From: a virus | Virus record (IMG/VR): IMGVR_UViG_3300042556_000593 | Location: 1 to 24,217 of that record | Reading direction: 5' to 3' (one strand) | Length of the DNA: 24,217 nucleotides | Shown here: positions 14,128 to 20,568 of the stretch, piece by piece | Layout: every line of letters starts with the position of its first letter | How positions within the stretch are numbered: position 1 is the first letter of the stretch | Notes under the pieces: generated by a model | The model's database searches: none | The model's input: the letters and a program-made list of their open reading frames with translations, nothing else | Told to the model about the DNA's origin: nothing | Made by a program: the position numbers and the translations under genes

Positions 14128-14582
14128 TATTTTATTAAATCCCTTGGATCAAAAATGCCACCATCCCAAATACCTTTAGTAATTTCTTTTTCTGCTTTAT
14201 AAGTTCCGCCACGGCGCTTGTATTCTTGCACAACCCAAGAGTTTGCAACTGCAGATGGATATACGTCAAATTTATCTTTTGCTGCTTGTACTACCGCTGC
14301 ATAAAGTTTTGGGTTTGAAGGTGATGACCCACCCCGTCTTGGCTTAATCATATCTTCATAATTTGGTTTTTTTGCTTTGTCCATCTCCACGTTTTCTCCT
14401 TTATTTACGGGAACACAGTTAGGAACCATGCGTCCACCTTTATCTTTCATACCTCTTTGCTCATACCCAACCCAACATGCCTTTTGCATATTGTCCCATT
14501 TATCTTCTTCTTCGTTATCTGAGTAGTATGTCATACTATCTATTATATCAGGCTTTGGGGTGCAAAAGTCGTATGATTTCAA
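14127..14582 (-). CDS. Conserved phage protein with CWVGYEQRGMK and YKRRGGTY motifs, 151 aa
   Basis: The first part has CWVGYEQRGMKDKGGRMVPNCVPV (residues 36-59), a Cys-containing block common in phage proteins. The second half has LYAAVVQAAKDKF, YPSAVANSWVVQEYKRRGGTY, a block found in several phage and jumbo-phage proteins of unknown function. The protein may be a fusion of two short modules joined by an acidic/Lys-rich linker. Its 5' end overlaps the upstream gene by 35 nt. M17 at 14534 is a possible alternative start but has no ribosome site. Function unknown. Confidence 0.7.
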   Translation of the reverse strand: MKSYDFCTPKPDIIDSMTYYSDNEEEDKWDNMQKACWVGYEQRGMKDKGGRMVPNCVPVNKGENVEMDKAKKPNYEDMIKPRRGGSSPSNPKLYAAVVQAAKDKFDVYPSAVANSWVVQEYKRRGGTYKAEKEITKGIWDGGIFDPRDLIK

Positions 14583-14883
14583 AAAGGTTCCACCTGTTTT
14601 TTTTGGATAAACCCCCTACTGCAACTTGATCAAAAGCCTTTTTAGATAGGGTAATTATGGGTTCTGAAGCAAAAAAATCTATTTCTAAAAAACCTTTTTC
14701 CCATAATTCCATGACGCAAGAATTCACATCTGTTATATGCTCATTATATAAATCTGGCATAAGGTTTTTAATTTTAGGGGTAAAAGAATACAGCAATTCA
14801 CCAGTTTCTTCGTCAACGCCTACAGTTTCTAGCCCTCCATTAAGAATGAGTTTTTCAATTATTTCTTGTTCTTCGTTACTCAT
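14548..14883 (-). CDS. Hypothetical, possibly winged-helix, 111 aa
   Basis: The order of helices (EEQEIIEKLILNGGLE, then LMPDLYNEHITDVNSCVMELWEKGFLEID, then ITLSKKAFDQV) resembles a small winged-helix domain: two helices, a wing-like WEKGFLEIDFF segment, then a helix. GVDEETGELLYSFT at about 22-35 could be a beta turn. This is a weak fold guess with no DNA-binding motif to prove it. It overlaps the thioredoxin gene by 8 nt. Confidence 0.55.
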   Translation of the reverse strand: MSNEEQEIIEKLILNGGLETVGVDEETGELLYSFTPKIKNLMPDLYNEHITDVNSCVMELWEKGFLEIDFFASEPIITLSKKAFDQVAVGGLSKKNRWNLFEIIRLLHPKA

Positions 14884-15127
14884 TATTTATAAACTCCAAC
14901 AAAGACTGTTGAGTTTGTGCACCAACCATGCGCTTAATTTCTTTTTCATTTTTAAATAATATAAAAGTAGGAACTGATTTTATCTCAAACCTTTTAACAA
15001 GTAATTGCTCATAGTCAGCATCAATTATTTGAAACTGATAACCATCTTTTTTTAATTCTTCAACAATTGGTCGTGTTTTTTTGCAAGGACCGCACCACTC
15101 TGCCGTAAAATAAAAAATTGTTTTCAT
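14876..15127 (-). CDS. Thioredoxin-like protein
   Basis: An 83-residue protein with WCGPC at residues 11-15 and the cis-Pro in SVPTF at 51-55, which are the thioredoxin hallmarks. It lacks the N-terminal helix of classic thioredoxin (about 105 residues), so it is a minimal, glutaredoxin-sized form, as often seen in phages. It would reduce disulfides. A phage glutathione peroxidase at 16659-17099 has the Cys pattern of thioredoxin-dependent types and is a possible partner. It starts with ATGA overlapping the nuclease stop at 15124. Confidence 0.9.
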   Translation of the reverse strand: MKTIFYFTAEWCGPCKKTRPIVEELKKDGYQFQIIDADYEQLLVKRFEIKSVPTFILFKNEKEIKRMVGAQTQQSLLEFINNE

Positions 15128-15531
15128 TTACCAGACTTTGCTCTAGCCTTTTTTAATGCCTCAAAATCTTTTACTTTAGCATCTCCCATGTATCCCCAAG
15201 CATATCCATCGTTAATCATCTTATCATTTAATGATTCTGTGTTGCCATTTACGTATATCCAGCCAAGAATACGACCAAACTTTTCAGTTGAATTCATCTT
15301 TTCTGTTTTAATTACAACAGACTTAGCATCTTTAAGATGTTTCTTTAAGTATTCTTTAGATTCAAGACCAAGCGCTTTTTCAACTTTATCTGTTGTGCGT
15401 GATTCTGGAGTATCAATACCTGCTAAACGAACACGGGAAGAAAATAGAATATCAAATCCTAAATCAATAATTACATCAATGGTATCTCCATCAACGACAT
15501 TTTTAACTTCTTTTACAAAATACTGATACAT
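15124..15531 (-). CDS. Staphylococcal-nuclease-like thermonuclease
   Basis: A 135-residue protein. VVDGDTIDV (12-20) supplies the Ca-binding Asp, VRLAGIDTPESR follows at 34-45 (Arg35, Asp40, Thr41, Glu43), and KFGRILGWIYV holds Arg87. These are the six catalytic and Ca-binding positions of the SNase fold, all present. The enzyme cleaves DNA and RNA non-specifically in the presence of Ca. No signal peptide is seen, so it would stay in the cytoplasm or in a particle, unlike secreted SNase. It could degrade host DNA or salvage nucleotides. It couples to thioredoxin by ATGA and adjoins the small Zn protein gene. Confidence 0.9.
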   Translation of the reverse strand: MYQYFVKEVKNVVDGDTIDVIIDLGFDILFSSRVRLAGIDTPESRTTDKVEKALGLESKEYLKKHLKDAKSVVIKTEKMNSTEKFGRILGWIYVNGNTESLNDKMINDGYAWGYMGDAKVKDFEALKKARAKSGK

Positions 15532-15803
15532 TATATTGCTCCAATCGCTCTATTCTCTACTAGTTTTTCACGCTCATCAACAACCTCTAACATAAAAGAC
15601 ATCATTTTTTTATATGATTCTTGGTTATTCATGATCTTATCATAATGATGACTGCAAAACATTAACTCTCCTGAAGCGCCTTTTACTTTAACTAATGCCT
15701 GTGCTAAACACTTATCACAACGATCTTTTGCATTTAAAATCCATTCTTTTGGTTTTACACTTGGATGATCTTTGATTGCATTGTTCATAGTATTATTATA
15801 CAT
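15531..15803 (-). CDS. Actinobacterial-type small Zn protein (CxxC...C..HH)
   Basis: A 90-residue protein with RCDKCLAQALVKV at about 28-40 and a later GELMFCSHHYDKI. The order (R-C-D-x-C-x-A-Q-A, then GELxFCxHH) is that of a small zinc protein common in Actinobacteria and their phages, usually annotated as a DUF7455-type protein. Zn would be held by the two Cys, the later Cys and a His. The rest is helical and acidic. It starts at ATG 15803 directly after the FmdB stop (TAGATG), so translation is coupled. ATG at 15788 is an alternative. Confidence 0.75.
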   Translation of the reverse strand: MYNNTMNNAIKDHPSVKPKEWILNAKDRCDKCLAQALVKVKGASGELMFCSHHYDKIMNNQESYKKMMSFMLEVVDEREKLVENRAIGAI

Positions 15804-15977
15804 CTACTTTCTGTTGTCGGTTGAATAAAATCCACTACCATTAAAAATTGCAGCAGGAGCACTCCAAAGTCTTTGCATTGATTGATTACAGCATACTGGA
15901 TATCTGTCTTCATTTATTGCTTTTTCAAACTCAATTTGTGAAGAACAAACAGAACATCTATAATCATATCTTGGCAT
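15804..15977 (-). CDS. FmdB-type zinc-ribbon protein, 57 aa
   Basis: ATG 15977 to TAG 15804-15806. The sequence starts MPRYDYRCSVCSSQIEFEKA and has CCN at about 29-31, then MQRLWSAPAAIFNGSGFYSTD near the end. The MPxYxYxC-x2-C start and the GSGFYSTDxR tail are the FmdB family signature. FmdB-like proteins are small zinc-ribbon regulatory proteins of mostly unknown role. AAGGAG lies before the ATG. A TTGCAA/TATAAT promoter is upstream (16041-16069), so this begins a new transcript. Confidence 0.88.
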   Translation of the reverse strand: MPRYDYRCSVCSSQIEFEKAINEDRYPVCCNQSMQRLWSAPAAIFNGSGFYSTDNRK

Positions 15978-16005
15978 TTAAGTGCTCCTTTCTTTTAAAA
16001 AATAG

Positions 16006-16028
16006 TGAGCAGTTTTTGGACATGCTCA
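16006..16028 (-). terminator. Hairpin with U tract between sHSP and FmdB genes
   Basis: TGAGCA (16023-16028 on the minus strand) and TGCTCA (16006-16011) form a 6-bp stem with an 11-nt loop, followed on the minus strand by CTATTTTTT. It may end the heat-shock transcript or attenuate the transcript that starts at the 16041-16069 promoter. The stem is short, so the call is weak. Confidence 0.4.
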
Positions 16029-16040
16029 GGTCTTATATAT

Positions 16041-16069
16041 ATTATACAGTGTTAGTTACTTTTTTGCAA
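16041..16069 (-). promoter_or_regulatory. Promoter of the FmdB-Zn protein-nuclease-thioredoxin run
   Basis: Minus strand: TTGCAA (16064-16069, inside the end of the heat-shock gene), 17 bp, TATAAT (16041-16046). The 5' UTR contains the hairpin at 16006-16028 and AAGGAG before ATG 15977. Confidence 0.7.
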
Positions 16070-16487
16070 CTTTGATAGAAATTTCCTTTGGTTTTTTGTC
16101 CTCTGGAACAACACGATTAATGTCAATGTTTAACATGCCATCTTTCATTTCAGCGCCAGTTACTTCCATATATTCACCAAGTGCAAATGTGCGGGTAAAT
16201 TTTCTACCAGCAATGCCTTTATGAACAATTTCAGCATCTGTTACTTCAACTATTTCTCCTTTAATAATTAATGTTCCATTATCTACGGATACATTAATGT
16301 CATCTTTAGAAAACCCAGCAACGGCTAAGGATAATTTATATGTATCCTCGTCTAATTTAAAAATGTCGTATGGCGGATATGCCTGACGAGTTGCTAGATT
16401 ATGTACTGCATTTAATCGGTCCAATTCACGATTGAAACCAATAAAAAATGGATCTTTAAAAAGATCCAGTGTAAATGAACTTACCAT
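16056..16487 (-). CDS. Small heat-shock protein (Hsp20/IbpA-like)
   Basis: A 143-residue alpha-crystallin domain protein. PPYDIFKLDEDTYKLSLAVAGFSKDDINVSVDNGTLIIKGE (about 38-77) begins the domain and FALGEYMEVTGAEMKDGMLNIDI is the second core beta block with its G-x-L turn (GML). The C-terminal tail ends in ISIKVAKK, where the usual I-x-I motif is present as ISI. It would hold unfolded proteins in the infected cell. Related genes are known in cyanophages and other aquatic phages. AAGGAG before the ATG is a clear site. The promoter and hairpin upstream are described separately. Confidence 0.93.
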   Translation of the reverse strand: MVSSFTLDLFKDPFFIGFNRELDRLNAVHNLATRQAYPPYDIFKLDEDTYKLSLAVAGFSKDDINVSVDNGTLIIKGEIVEVTDAEIVHKGIAGRKFTRTFALGEYMEVTGAEMKDGMLNIDINRVVPEDKKPKEISIKVAKK

Positions 16488-16519
16488 TTTATTTTCTCCT
16501 TTTCAGCGAGTTTCATTTT

Positions 16520-16542
16520 TGTACCCCCATTTGGCAGGTACA
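16520..16542 (-). promoter_or_regulatory. 5'-UTR hairpin of the heat-shock gene
   Basis: TGTACC (16537-16542 on the minus strand) and GGTACA (16520-16525) form a 6-bp stem with an 11-nt loop, close to the predicted transcription start. It does not cover AAGGAG, so it is not a classic thermometer. It could stabilise the mRNA. Confidence 0.3.
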
Positions 16543-16547
16543 GTACT

Positions 16548-16553
16548 ATTATA
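16548..16553 (-). promoter_or_regulatory. -10 box TATAAT for the heat-shock gene
   Basis: TATAAT on the minus strand, about 60 nt before ATG 16487. A -35 at 17 bp would be CCTACA (16571-16576), matching 3 of 6, which lies within the T arm of the tRNA-Thr. Confidence 0.5.
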
Positions 16554-16563
16554 TCATTTACTG

Positions 16564-16635
16564 AGCCTCTTGTAGGATTTCAACCTATGACAACCGACTT
16601 ACAAGGCGGGTACTCTACCCCTAAGTTAAAGAGGC
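16564..16635 (-). tRNA. tRNA-Thr (anticodon TGT)
   Basis: On the minus strand, acceptor GCCTCTT pairs fully with AAGAGGC. Anticodon loop CTTGTAA holds TGT, and the T stem is ATAGG/CCTAC. Flaws are a C-C mismatch in the anticodon stem, an A-C at the end of the T stem, and a T loop of TTGAAAT instead of TTC... CCA is not encoded (discriminator T then CAG). It reads ACA (and other ACN by wobble). The features fit a divergent but folding phage tRNA. Confidence 0.8.
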
Positions 16636-16658
16636 TTGGCATTAAAAAATATTATTAT

Positions 16659-17099
16659 TTAATTTTTATTAATAATATCTGCAATTTGATAAGAACTAGG
16701 ATAATGTTTAATAGATCCATCGATAGATATTAAAAATTTTTCAAAGTTCCACGCTATATCTTTACCCCCAATGGCCTTATCCTTACAATACTTATAAATT
16801 GGATGAGCATCTGGACCATTAACATAAATTTTTTCAGCAATAGAAAATGTTACACCAAAATTGCTTGCACAAAAATTTTTTATTTCTTCGTTTGTTCCTG
16901 GCTCTTGATTTCCAAATTGATTACACGGAAAACCAATAACTACTAAAGAATCACTTTGTGCTTTTTGCAAATCGGCATATTGAGATGTATATCCACAATG
17001 GCTTGCGGTATTGACAATAAGTATATTTTTACCTTCAAATTGTTTTAATTTTATAATATTTTTATTATTGTCAGTAAATGATAAATCATGTATACTCAT
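16659..17099 (-). CDS. Glutathione-peroxidase-family (thioredoxin-dependent type)
   Basis: A 146-residue protein. NTASHCGYTSQY places the peroxidatic Cys at 35, GFPCNQFGNQEPG supplies Gln61, and IAWNFEKFLI supplies Trp117 and Asn118, so the Cys-Gln-Trp-Asn tetrad is complete. Cys77 in NEEIKNFC is where the resolving Cys of thioredoxin-dependent peroxidases lies. It would reduce hydroperoxides in the cytoplasm. The length is near the bacterial norm (about 160) but slightly short at both ends. AAGGGA precedes the ATG. The next gene upstream is a divergent paralogue. Confidence 0.93.
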   Translation of the reverse strand: MSIHDLSFTDNNKNIIKLKQFEGKNILIVNTASHCGYTSQYADLQKAQSDSLVVIGFPCNQFGNQEPGTNEEIKNFCASNFGVTFSIAEKIYVNGPDAHPIYKYCKDKAIGGKDIAWNFEKFLISIDGSIKHYPSSYQIADIINKN

Positions 17100-17122
17100 A
17101 AAGATTCCCTTATATTTTAAAT

Positions 17123-17926
17123 TTAAACAGCAATTAATCCATATTCACTATCATATGATGGATTAATAATTGACTTTTCTCCAGACATTAGTCTTTCAAT
17201 ATGATCACGAATGACAGAATTTTCTTCATTAAAAATATATTCGGACCTATCAGAACCCATTTTTGCTGGAATTCCTTGTGCTGCAAGATCTTCTTTAAGA
17301 GTACGCTCTACATCCCAGTTTAATGTTGTAGCGGGATAGTGCTTAACTACATAGCCATCTTTGTCAATTAAAAATTTTTCAAAGTTAGCATTCATTTTGT
17401 ATCCGCCATTGTGTTCGTTTAAATATCGTGACTCATAATCTGTTTTTTCAATAATTCCAAGTTCTATTTTTTTATTACTAATTCTCATAATTTGTTTTGC
17501 AACTTCTAAATAAAGTTCATGTCTTTCTCCAAAGGGTTGGCCATTACCATTAAGTCCTGGACCTTTACCAAGCCATGGCGCTTCTAAAGGAATGTCTGCT
17601 GGGTTTGATGTAATCATTTCTGAAAATGGAAATGTTACACCGTAAACATCTTCTCCATACAACTTTGAATCAAGACCGCATGTAATACCCTTTGACCATT
17701 TCCCTTTTGTTATACTTGGTCCACAAAAATCATTAGTAGGAATTGCTACAACAGTAAAGTCTTCTCCAGCCATATCTTCTTGAATCCACTGAATAGACTC
17801 CATCTGACCAGCGTTACCACAACCAACTGTTGTATTAATAAGTAAAACTACTTTACCTTTAAATTGTTTTAAAAAATTTGGCTGTCCTTCTGCAGAGTTT
17901 AACTCAATATCGTATATAGGTTTCAT
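17123..17926 (-). CDS. Divergent glutathione-peroxidase paralogue with insertion
   Basis: A 267-residue protein with the same core: NTTVGCGNAGQME with Cys36, AIPTNDFCGP in place of FPCNQFGNQEP, and NANFEKFLIDKDG in place of WNFEKF. The tetrad Gln and Trp are therefore replaced by Asp and Ala, with Asn kept. About 75 extra residues are inserted in the middle (from ITCGLDSKLYGEDV to the RYLNEHNGG region) and about 65 at the C-terminus. It may be a non-peroxidase redox protein or act on a different substrate. TATAAT is 6 nt before the ATG, with no ribosome site (leaderless layout). Confidence 0.78.
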   Translation of the reverse strand: MKPIYDIELNSAEGQPNFLKQFKGKVVLLINTTVGCGNAGQMESIQWIQEDMAGEDFTVVAIPTNDFCGPSITKGKWSKGITCGLDSKLYGEDVYGVTFPFSEMITSNPADIPLEAPWLGKGPGLNGNGQPFGERHELYLEVAKQIMRISNKKIELGIIEKTDYESRYLNEHNGGYKMNANFEKFLIDKDGYVVKHYPATTLNWDVERTLKEDLAAQGIPAKMGSDRSEYIFNEENSVIRDHIERLMSGEKSIINPSYDSEYGLIAV

Positions 17927-17932
17927 AAGTTT

Positions 17933-17938
17933 ATTATA
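17933..17938 (-). promoter_or_regulatory. Extended -10 box, leaderless layout
   Basis: TGTTATAAT on the minus strand carries the TGn extension before TATAAT (17933-17938). Exactly 6 nt separate it from ATG 17926. No good -35, as expected for an extended -10. Confidence 0.6.
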
Positions 17939-17946
17939 ACATAATT

Positions 17947-18630
17947 TTAACAGTCATCTGCCGTGCTGACTGGGGCTGTTTCAATGTCTATAAATGAGTT
18001 GCCATACAGGGTATGTCTTGAGTTGGGGCCAAGTACTTTATTTACTTTATGTCTGTATTTATCTCCGCCAGGAATTACGGCCAACATGCCAGCCTCTGGC
18101 TTTATTTTAATTGGTAAATTTCCAAACTCTAATTCTCCACCTTCAAAATCATCATTAAGATAAAGGCTAAAAGAGGCATTAATATTGCTTTCTGCTCCAG
18201 GATCTTGATGCCAATACATTGCAAAATCAATGGCCTCTATAGAAATATTATATTCTTCTAAAGCATTTAAATTTACATTTTCTTTAATTTCTTCATCTGT
18301 CATATATTTAAAAGTTTGCAATGTTGCGTGTCGTTTGTATGTTGGAGGTAATATAGAATCAAGTCTATCCCATATACCACCTGGATCAGAAAATACTGGA
18401 AGATCAATAACTTTTGAATCTTTATTTGGAAAAACAATGTTACCAGTTTCATCATATTTAGGAATAATATTTAAAAATTTATTTAAAATATTTTTATATG
18501 GAGATCTCATTGTTGGATACCATCCATTTTCATCATCTGTTTGAGTCTTAAACCATGTTAATTCTTCTTGTGTAAGAAAATTTTTAATAATCCAAATTTG
18601 TTTATCATCATCTAAATATATTTTTTCCAT
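17947..18630 (-). CDS. 2OG-Fe(II) oxygenase (prolyl-4-hydroxylase-like)
   Basis: A 227-residue protein. The Fe triad is His141 and Asp143 (YWHQDPGAES) with His194 (KYRHKV), and the 2-oxoglutarate Arg is Arg205 (GPNSRHTLYGN). NASFSLYLNDDFEGGELEF and EAGMLAVIPGGD are the double-stranded beta-helix strands between them. It would hydroxylate a protein or small molecule with O2 and 2-oxoglutarate. Such oxygenases are frequent in aquatic phages. It has a leaderless-type -10 box (18637-18642). The stop is 21 nt before the start of the peroxidase paralogue. Confidence 0.9.
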   Translation of the reverse strand: MEKIYLDDDKQIWIIKNFLTQEELTWFKTQTDDENGWYPTMRSPYKNILNKFLNIIPKYDETGNIVFPNKDSKVIDLPVFSDPGGIWDRLDSILPPTYKRHATLQTFKYMTDEEIKENVNLNALEEYNISIEAIDFAMYWHQDPGAESNINASFSLYLNDDFEGGELEFGNLPIKIKPEAGMLAVIPGGDKYRHKVNKVLGPNSRHTLYGNSFIDIETAPVSTADDC

Positions 18631-18636
18631 ACTATA

Positions 18637-18642
18637 ATCATA
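18637..18642 (-). promoter_or_regulatory. -10 box TATGAT, leaderless layout
   Basis: TATGAT on the minus strand ends 6 nt before ATG 18630. A weak -35 (TTAATA, 18 bp, 4 of 6) is possible. No ribosome site precedes the ATG. Confidence 0.45.
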
Positions 18643-18675
18643 TCATAATTTTTTATGCAGTATTAATAAAATTAG

Positions 18676-18747
18676 TACCCCCAAGGGGAATTGAACCCCT
18701 GTTACCACCGTGAAAGGGTGGTGTCATAACCACTAGACCATGAGGGC
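18676..18747 (-). tRNA. tRNA-Glu (anticodon TTC)
   Basis: Minus strand: GCCCTCA pairs with TGGGGGT (G-T at each wobble position). The anticodon arm CCACC/GGTGG is perfect with loop CTTTCAC (TTC), and the T arm AGGGG-TTCAATT-CCCCT is standard. The discriminator is A and CCA is not encoded. It reads GAA and GAG. Confidence 0.92.
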
Positions 18748-18751
18748 ATAG

Positions 18752-18822
18752 AGCGGATAGCGGGAATCGGACCCGCACATTAACCTTGGCAAGGTTACGC
18801 ACTACCACTATGCAATATCCGC
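18752..18822 (-). tRNA. tRNA-Gly (anticodon GCC)
   Basis: Minus strand: acceptor GCGGATA/TATCCGC is perfect, the anticodon arm TAACC/GGTTA has loop TTGCCAA, and the T arm is GCGGG-TCCGATT-CCCGC. CCA is not encoded. It lies 4 nt from tRNA-Glu, so the two are one transcript. Confidence 0.93.
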
Positions 18823-18832
18823 AATTATATAA

Positions 18833-20293
18833 TTAATTATTTTTAATAATTTTAATTTTGTCATAATTTAAATTATCAATTACTTCTATTGTTACTCCTT
18901 CAACAGTTACCTTTTGCTCCCTATATAAAATTGGATTTGGATATCCAACAACTAAGCAATCAGAACTATATTCTATGCCTCTTTCTACAGGTACAATCGG
19001 TTTTAAAAAATTTTCTCCATGGCTTAAAGTTGCATCGTATGTATAAACTAAAATACCATTTCGTTTAGACGGCATTTGACAAGAAAATTTATTTTCACGC
19101 CTTGACTCAATTACAACCGCTTTTGTTTCAGATATTGGGATTACTACCATTTTTATTCCTTTATCTGAACTATTTAATGGAATTAAAGTTATATCCGTAC
19201 TTTTTAATTTATTAAATTCTTGGCAATAAACTCTTTCATCACTTAGCCAACCTGCAACAAAACGCATCCAACCACTAAGTTCTCTGGACTCTCCGTCTTG
19301 ATTACCCATAATATCTAAACCAAGAAATGGATTAGGCTCACGAGAAGATCCAACATGAGGTAAAGCCATTGCATGACCAAATTCATGCATCCAGTAAGAC
19401 CAATATCTTTTTTTATCAGAATCCATAAATTTTCCTGGAATTGAAAAAGAAGACACAGACCCTTCGTTTGTTACTAAGTTTTTTACTGCTGCATCCCAAG
19501 GAAAACCTTGTGAAGTTTCAGTGATAAAGTTTTGCCCTTTGGGCAGTACAAAATTGACAGTTTGCACACCCGTAAAATCAAAAATTTTATCACTCTGTGT
19601 CATTGCATCATTCCAAAGTTTTAGACCGTTAGGCACTCGGTCTAAATTATCAGATCGATCAATCTTATAATCATTACTTGGATTGGGAAGTCTTACCCAG
19701 TTATCTGCTACAACCCACTCAACCTTAAATTTGCCTTCACTAACCGTTTCAAACCACTCAGATAAATATTTCATATCATCATCTACCCTTGATTTAAAAT
19801 TATCTTCTCCTGCTAGATCTGGAAAATCTATCGGTATCAGGGCCCATTTAACTGTTCCTATTTTTTGAGCAATAGTAACACTTGGAAAACCTGCAGCCAA
19901 TGGATTTAGCATGCCACGGCGATTATTATTATTTTCTTTAATTTTACAAGTCTCAATATTTACACCTGGCTGAGTCGGAGTTGAATACGTCATCAATCCC
20001 GTACTCTGACCATTACTTATATCATTTTTAGAAAATTGATTTTTAGTAATTGGCAAATCTTTTTTTATTGTCCATCTGTAAACTTTGCCATTCTTTAGAC
20101 AAATAGTATTTTTTTTAACTTTATTTAATTCTGATTTAGAGCATAATTTATTTGTAAATTTGTACTCTGATTTTTTTGTCGAGTAAAACTCTTGAACATA
20201 ACTTTCCTTGACTACTGTATTTATATGAACAGGCTGTTGTGCTGGAGCCAGTAGAGTTGCGACAGTTGCAGTAGATACACAAATAATACACAT
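18833..20293 (-). CDS. Secreted zinc metalloprotease (M6/metzincin-like)
   Basis: A 486-residue protein. Residues 1-20 (ICVSTATVATLLAPAQQ) look like a signal peptide, though without the usual positive start. HEFGHAMALPH at 303-313 is the zinc site HExxHxxxxxH, with a likely Met-turn in LDIMGNQ at 326-331. The upstream block TVKWALIPIDFPDLAGED is like the start of M6-type catalytic domains. Residues 49-75 (CSK...KNGKVYRW) form a small module common in actinobacterial exported proteins. The exact family is not fixed. It could be released to break down host or neighbour proteins, or be part of the particle. AGGGGG is 5 nt before the ATG. Confidence 0.85.
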   Translation of the reverse strand: MCIICVSTATVATLLAPAQQPVHINTVVKESYVQEFYSTKKSEYKFTNKLCSKSELNKVKKNTICLKNGKVYRWTIKKDLPITKNQFSKNDISNGQSTGLMTYSTPTQPGVNIETCKIKENNNNRRGMLNPLAAGFPSVTIAQKIGTVKWALIPIDFPDLAGEDNFKSRVDDDMKYLSEWFETVSEGKFKVEWVVADNWVRLPNPSNDYKIDRSDNLDRVPNGLKLWNDAMTQSDKIFDFTGVQTVNFVLPKGQNFITETSQGFPWDAAVKNLVTNEGSVSSFSIPGKFMDSDKKRYWSYWMHEFGHAMALPHVGSSREPNPFLGLDIMGNQDGESRELSGWMRFVAGWLSDERVYCQEFNKLKSTDITLIPLNSSDKGIKMVVIPISETKAVVIESRRENKFSCQMPSKRNGILVYTYDATLSHGENFLKPIVPVERGIEYSSDCLVVGYPNPILYREQKVTVEGVTIEVIDNLNYDKIKIIKNN

Positions 20294-20314
20294 TTTTACC
20301 CCCTAAATTATTTT

Positions 20315-20533
20315 TTAATTGTTTTGTATTTTAATTACTACCTGACAAGGGTCTCCGCCCTCTTCCCACTCTTGTGCTTCTTCATCACTCATATAGGGAT
20401 CTCCCTCATGAGTGTTACAGAACGGTTCTGTTACCCATCCCCGCTCAATTCCATTAGTTAACCAAATCTCAAACTCATCAAGACTTGATGCTTCATCTTG
20501 TAGATCTTTTAATATATCGTCAAAGTTTGTCAT
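20315..20533 (-). CDS. Conserved small acidic phage protein, 72 aa
   Basis: ATG 20533, TAA 20315-20317. GIERGWVTEPFCNTHEGDPYMS is the conserved centre, followed by EEAQEWEEGGDPCQVVIKI. I recognise this as a recurring phage protein of unknown role. Cys39 and Cys63 and His42 might bind a metal. The promoter is perfect and leaderless (20540-20568), so this gene is probably made at a high level. The metalloprotease gene follows 21 nt later. Confidence 0.85.
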   Translation of the reverse strand: MTNFDDILKDLQDEASSLDEFEIWLTNGIERGWVTEPFCNTHEGDPYMSDEEAQEWEEGGDPCQVVIKIQNN

Positions 20534-20539
20534 ATATAA

Positions 20540-20568
20540 ATTATACTTTGAACTGCTATCTTTGTCAA
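20540..20568 (-). promoter_or_regulatory. Consensus promoter, leaderless layout
   Basis: Minus strand: TTGACA (20563-20568), 17 bp, TATAAT (20540-20545), 6 nt, ATG 20533. Both boxes are full consensus. The -35 box overlaps the stop codon of the upstream gene (20565-20567). Confidence 0.92.

Noticed and set aside
16520-16542. RNA thermometer covering the heat-shock ribosome site
   Set aside because: The stem lies about 20 nt upstream of AAGGAG and does not pair with it.
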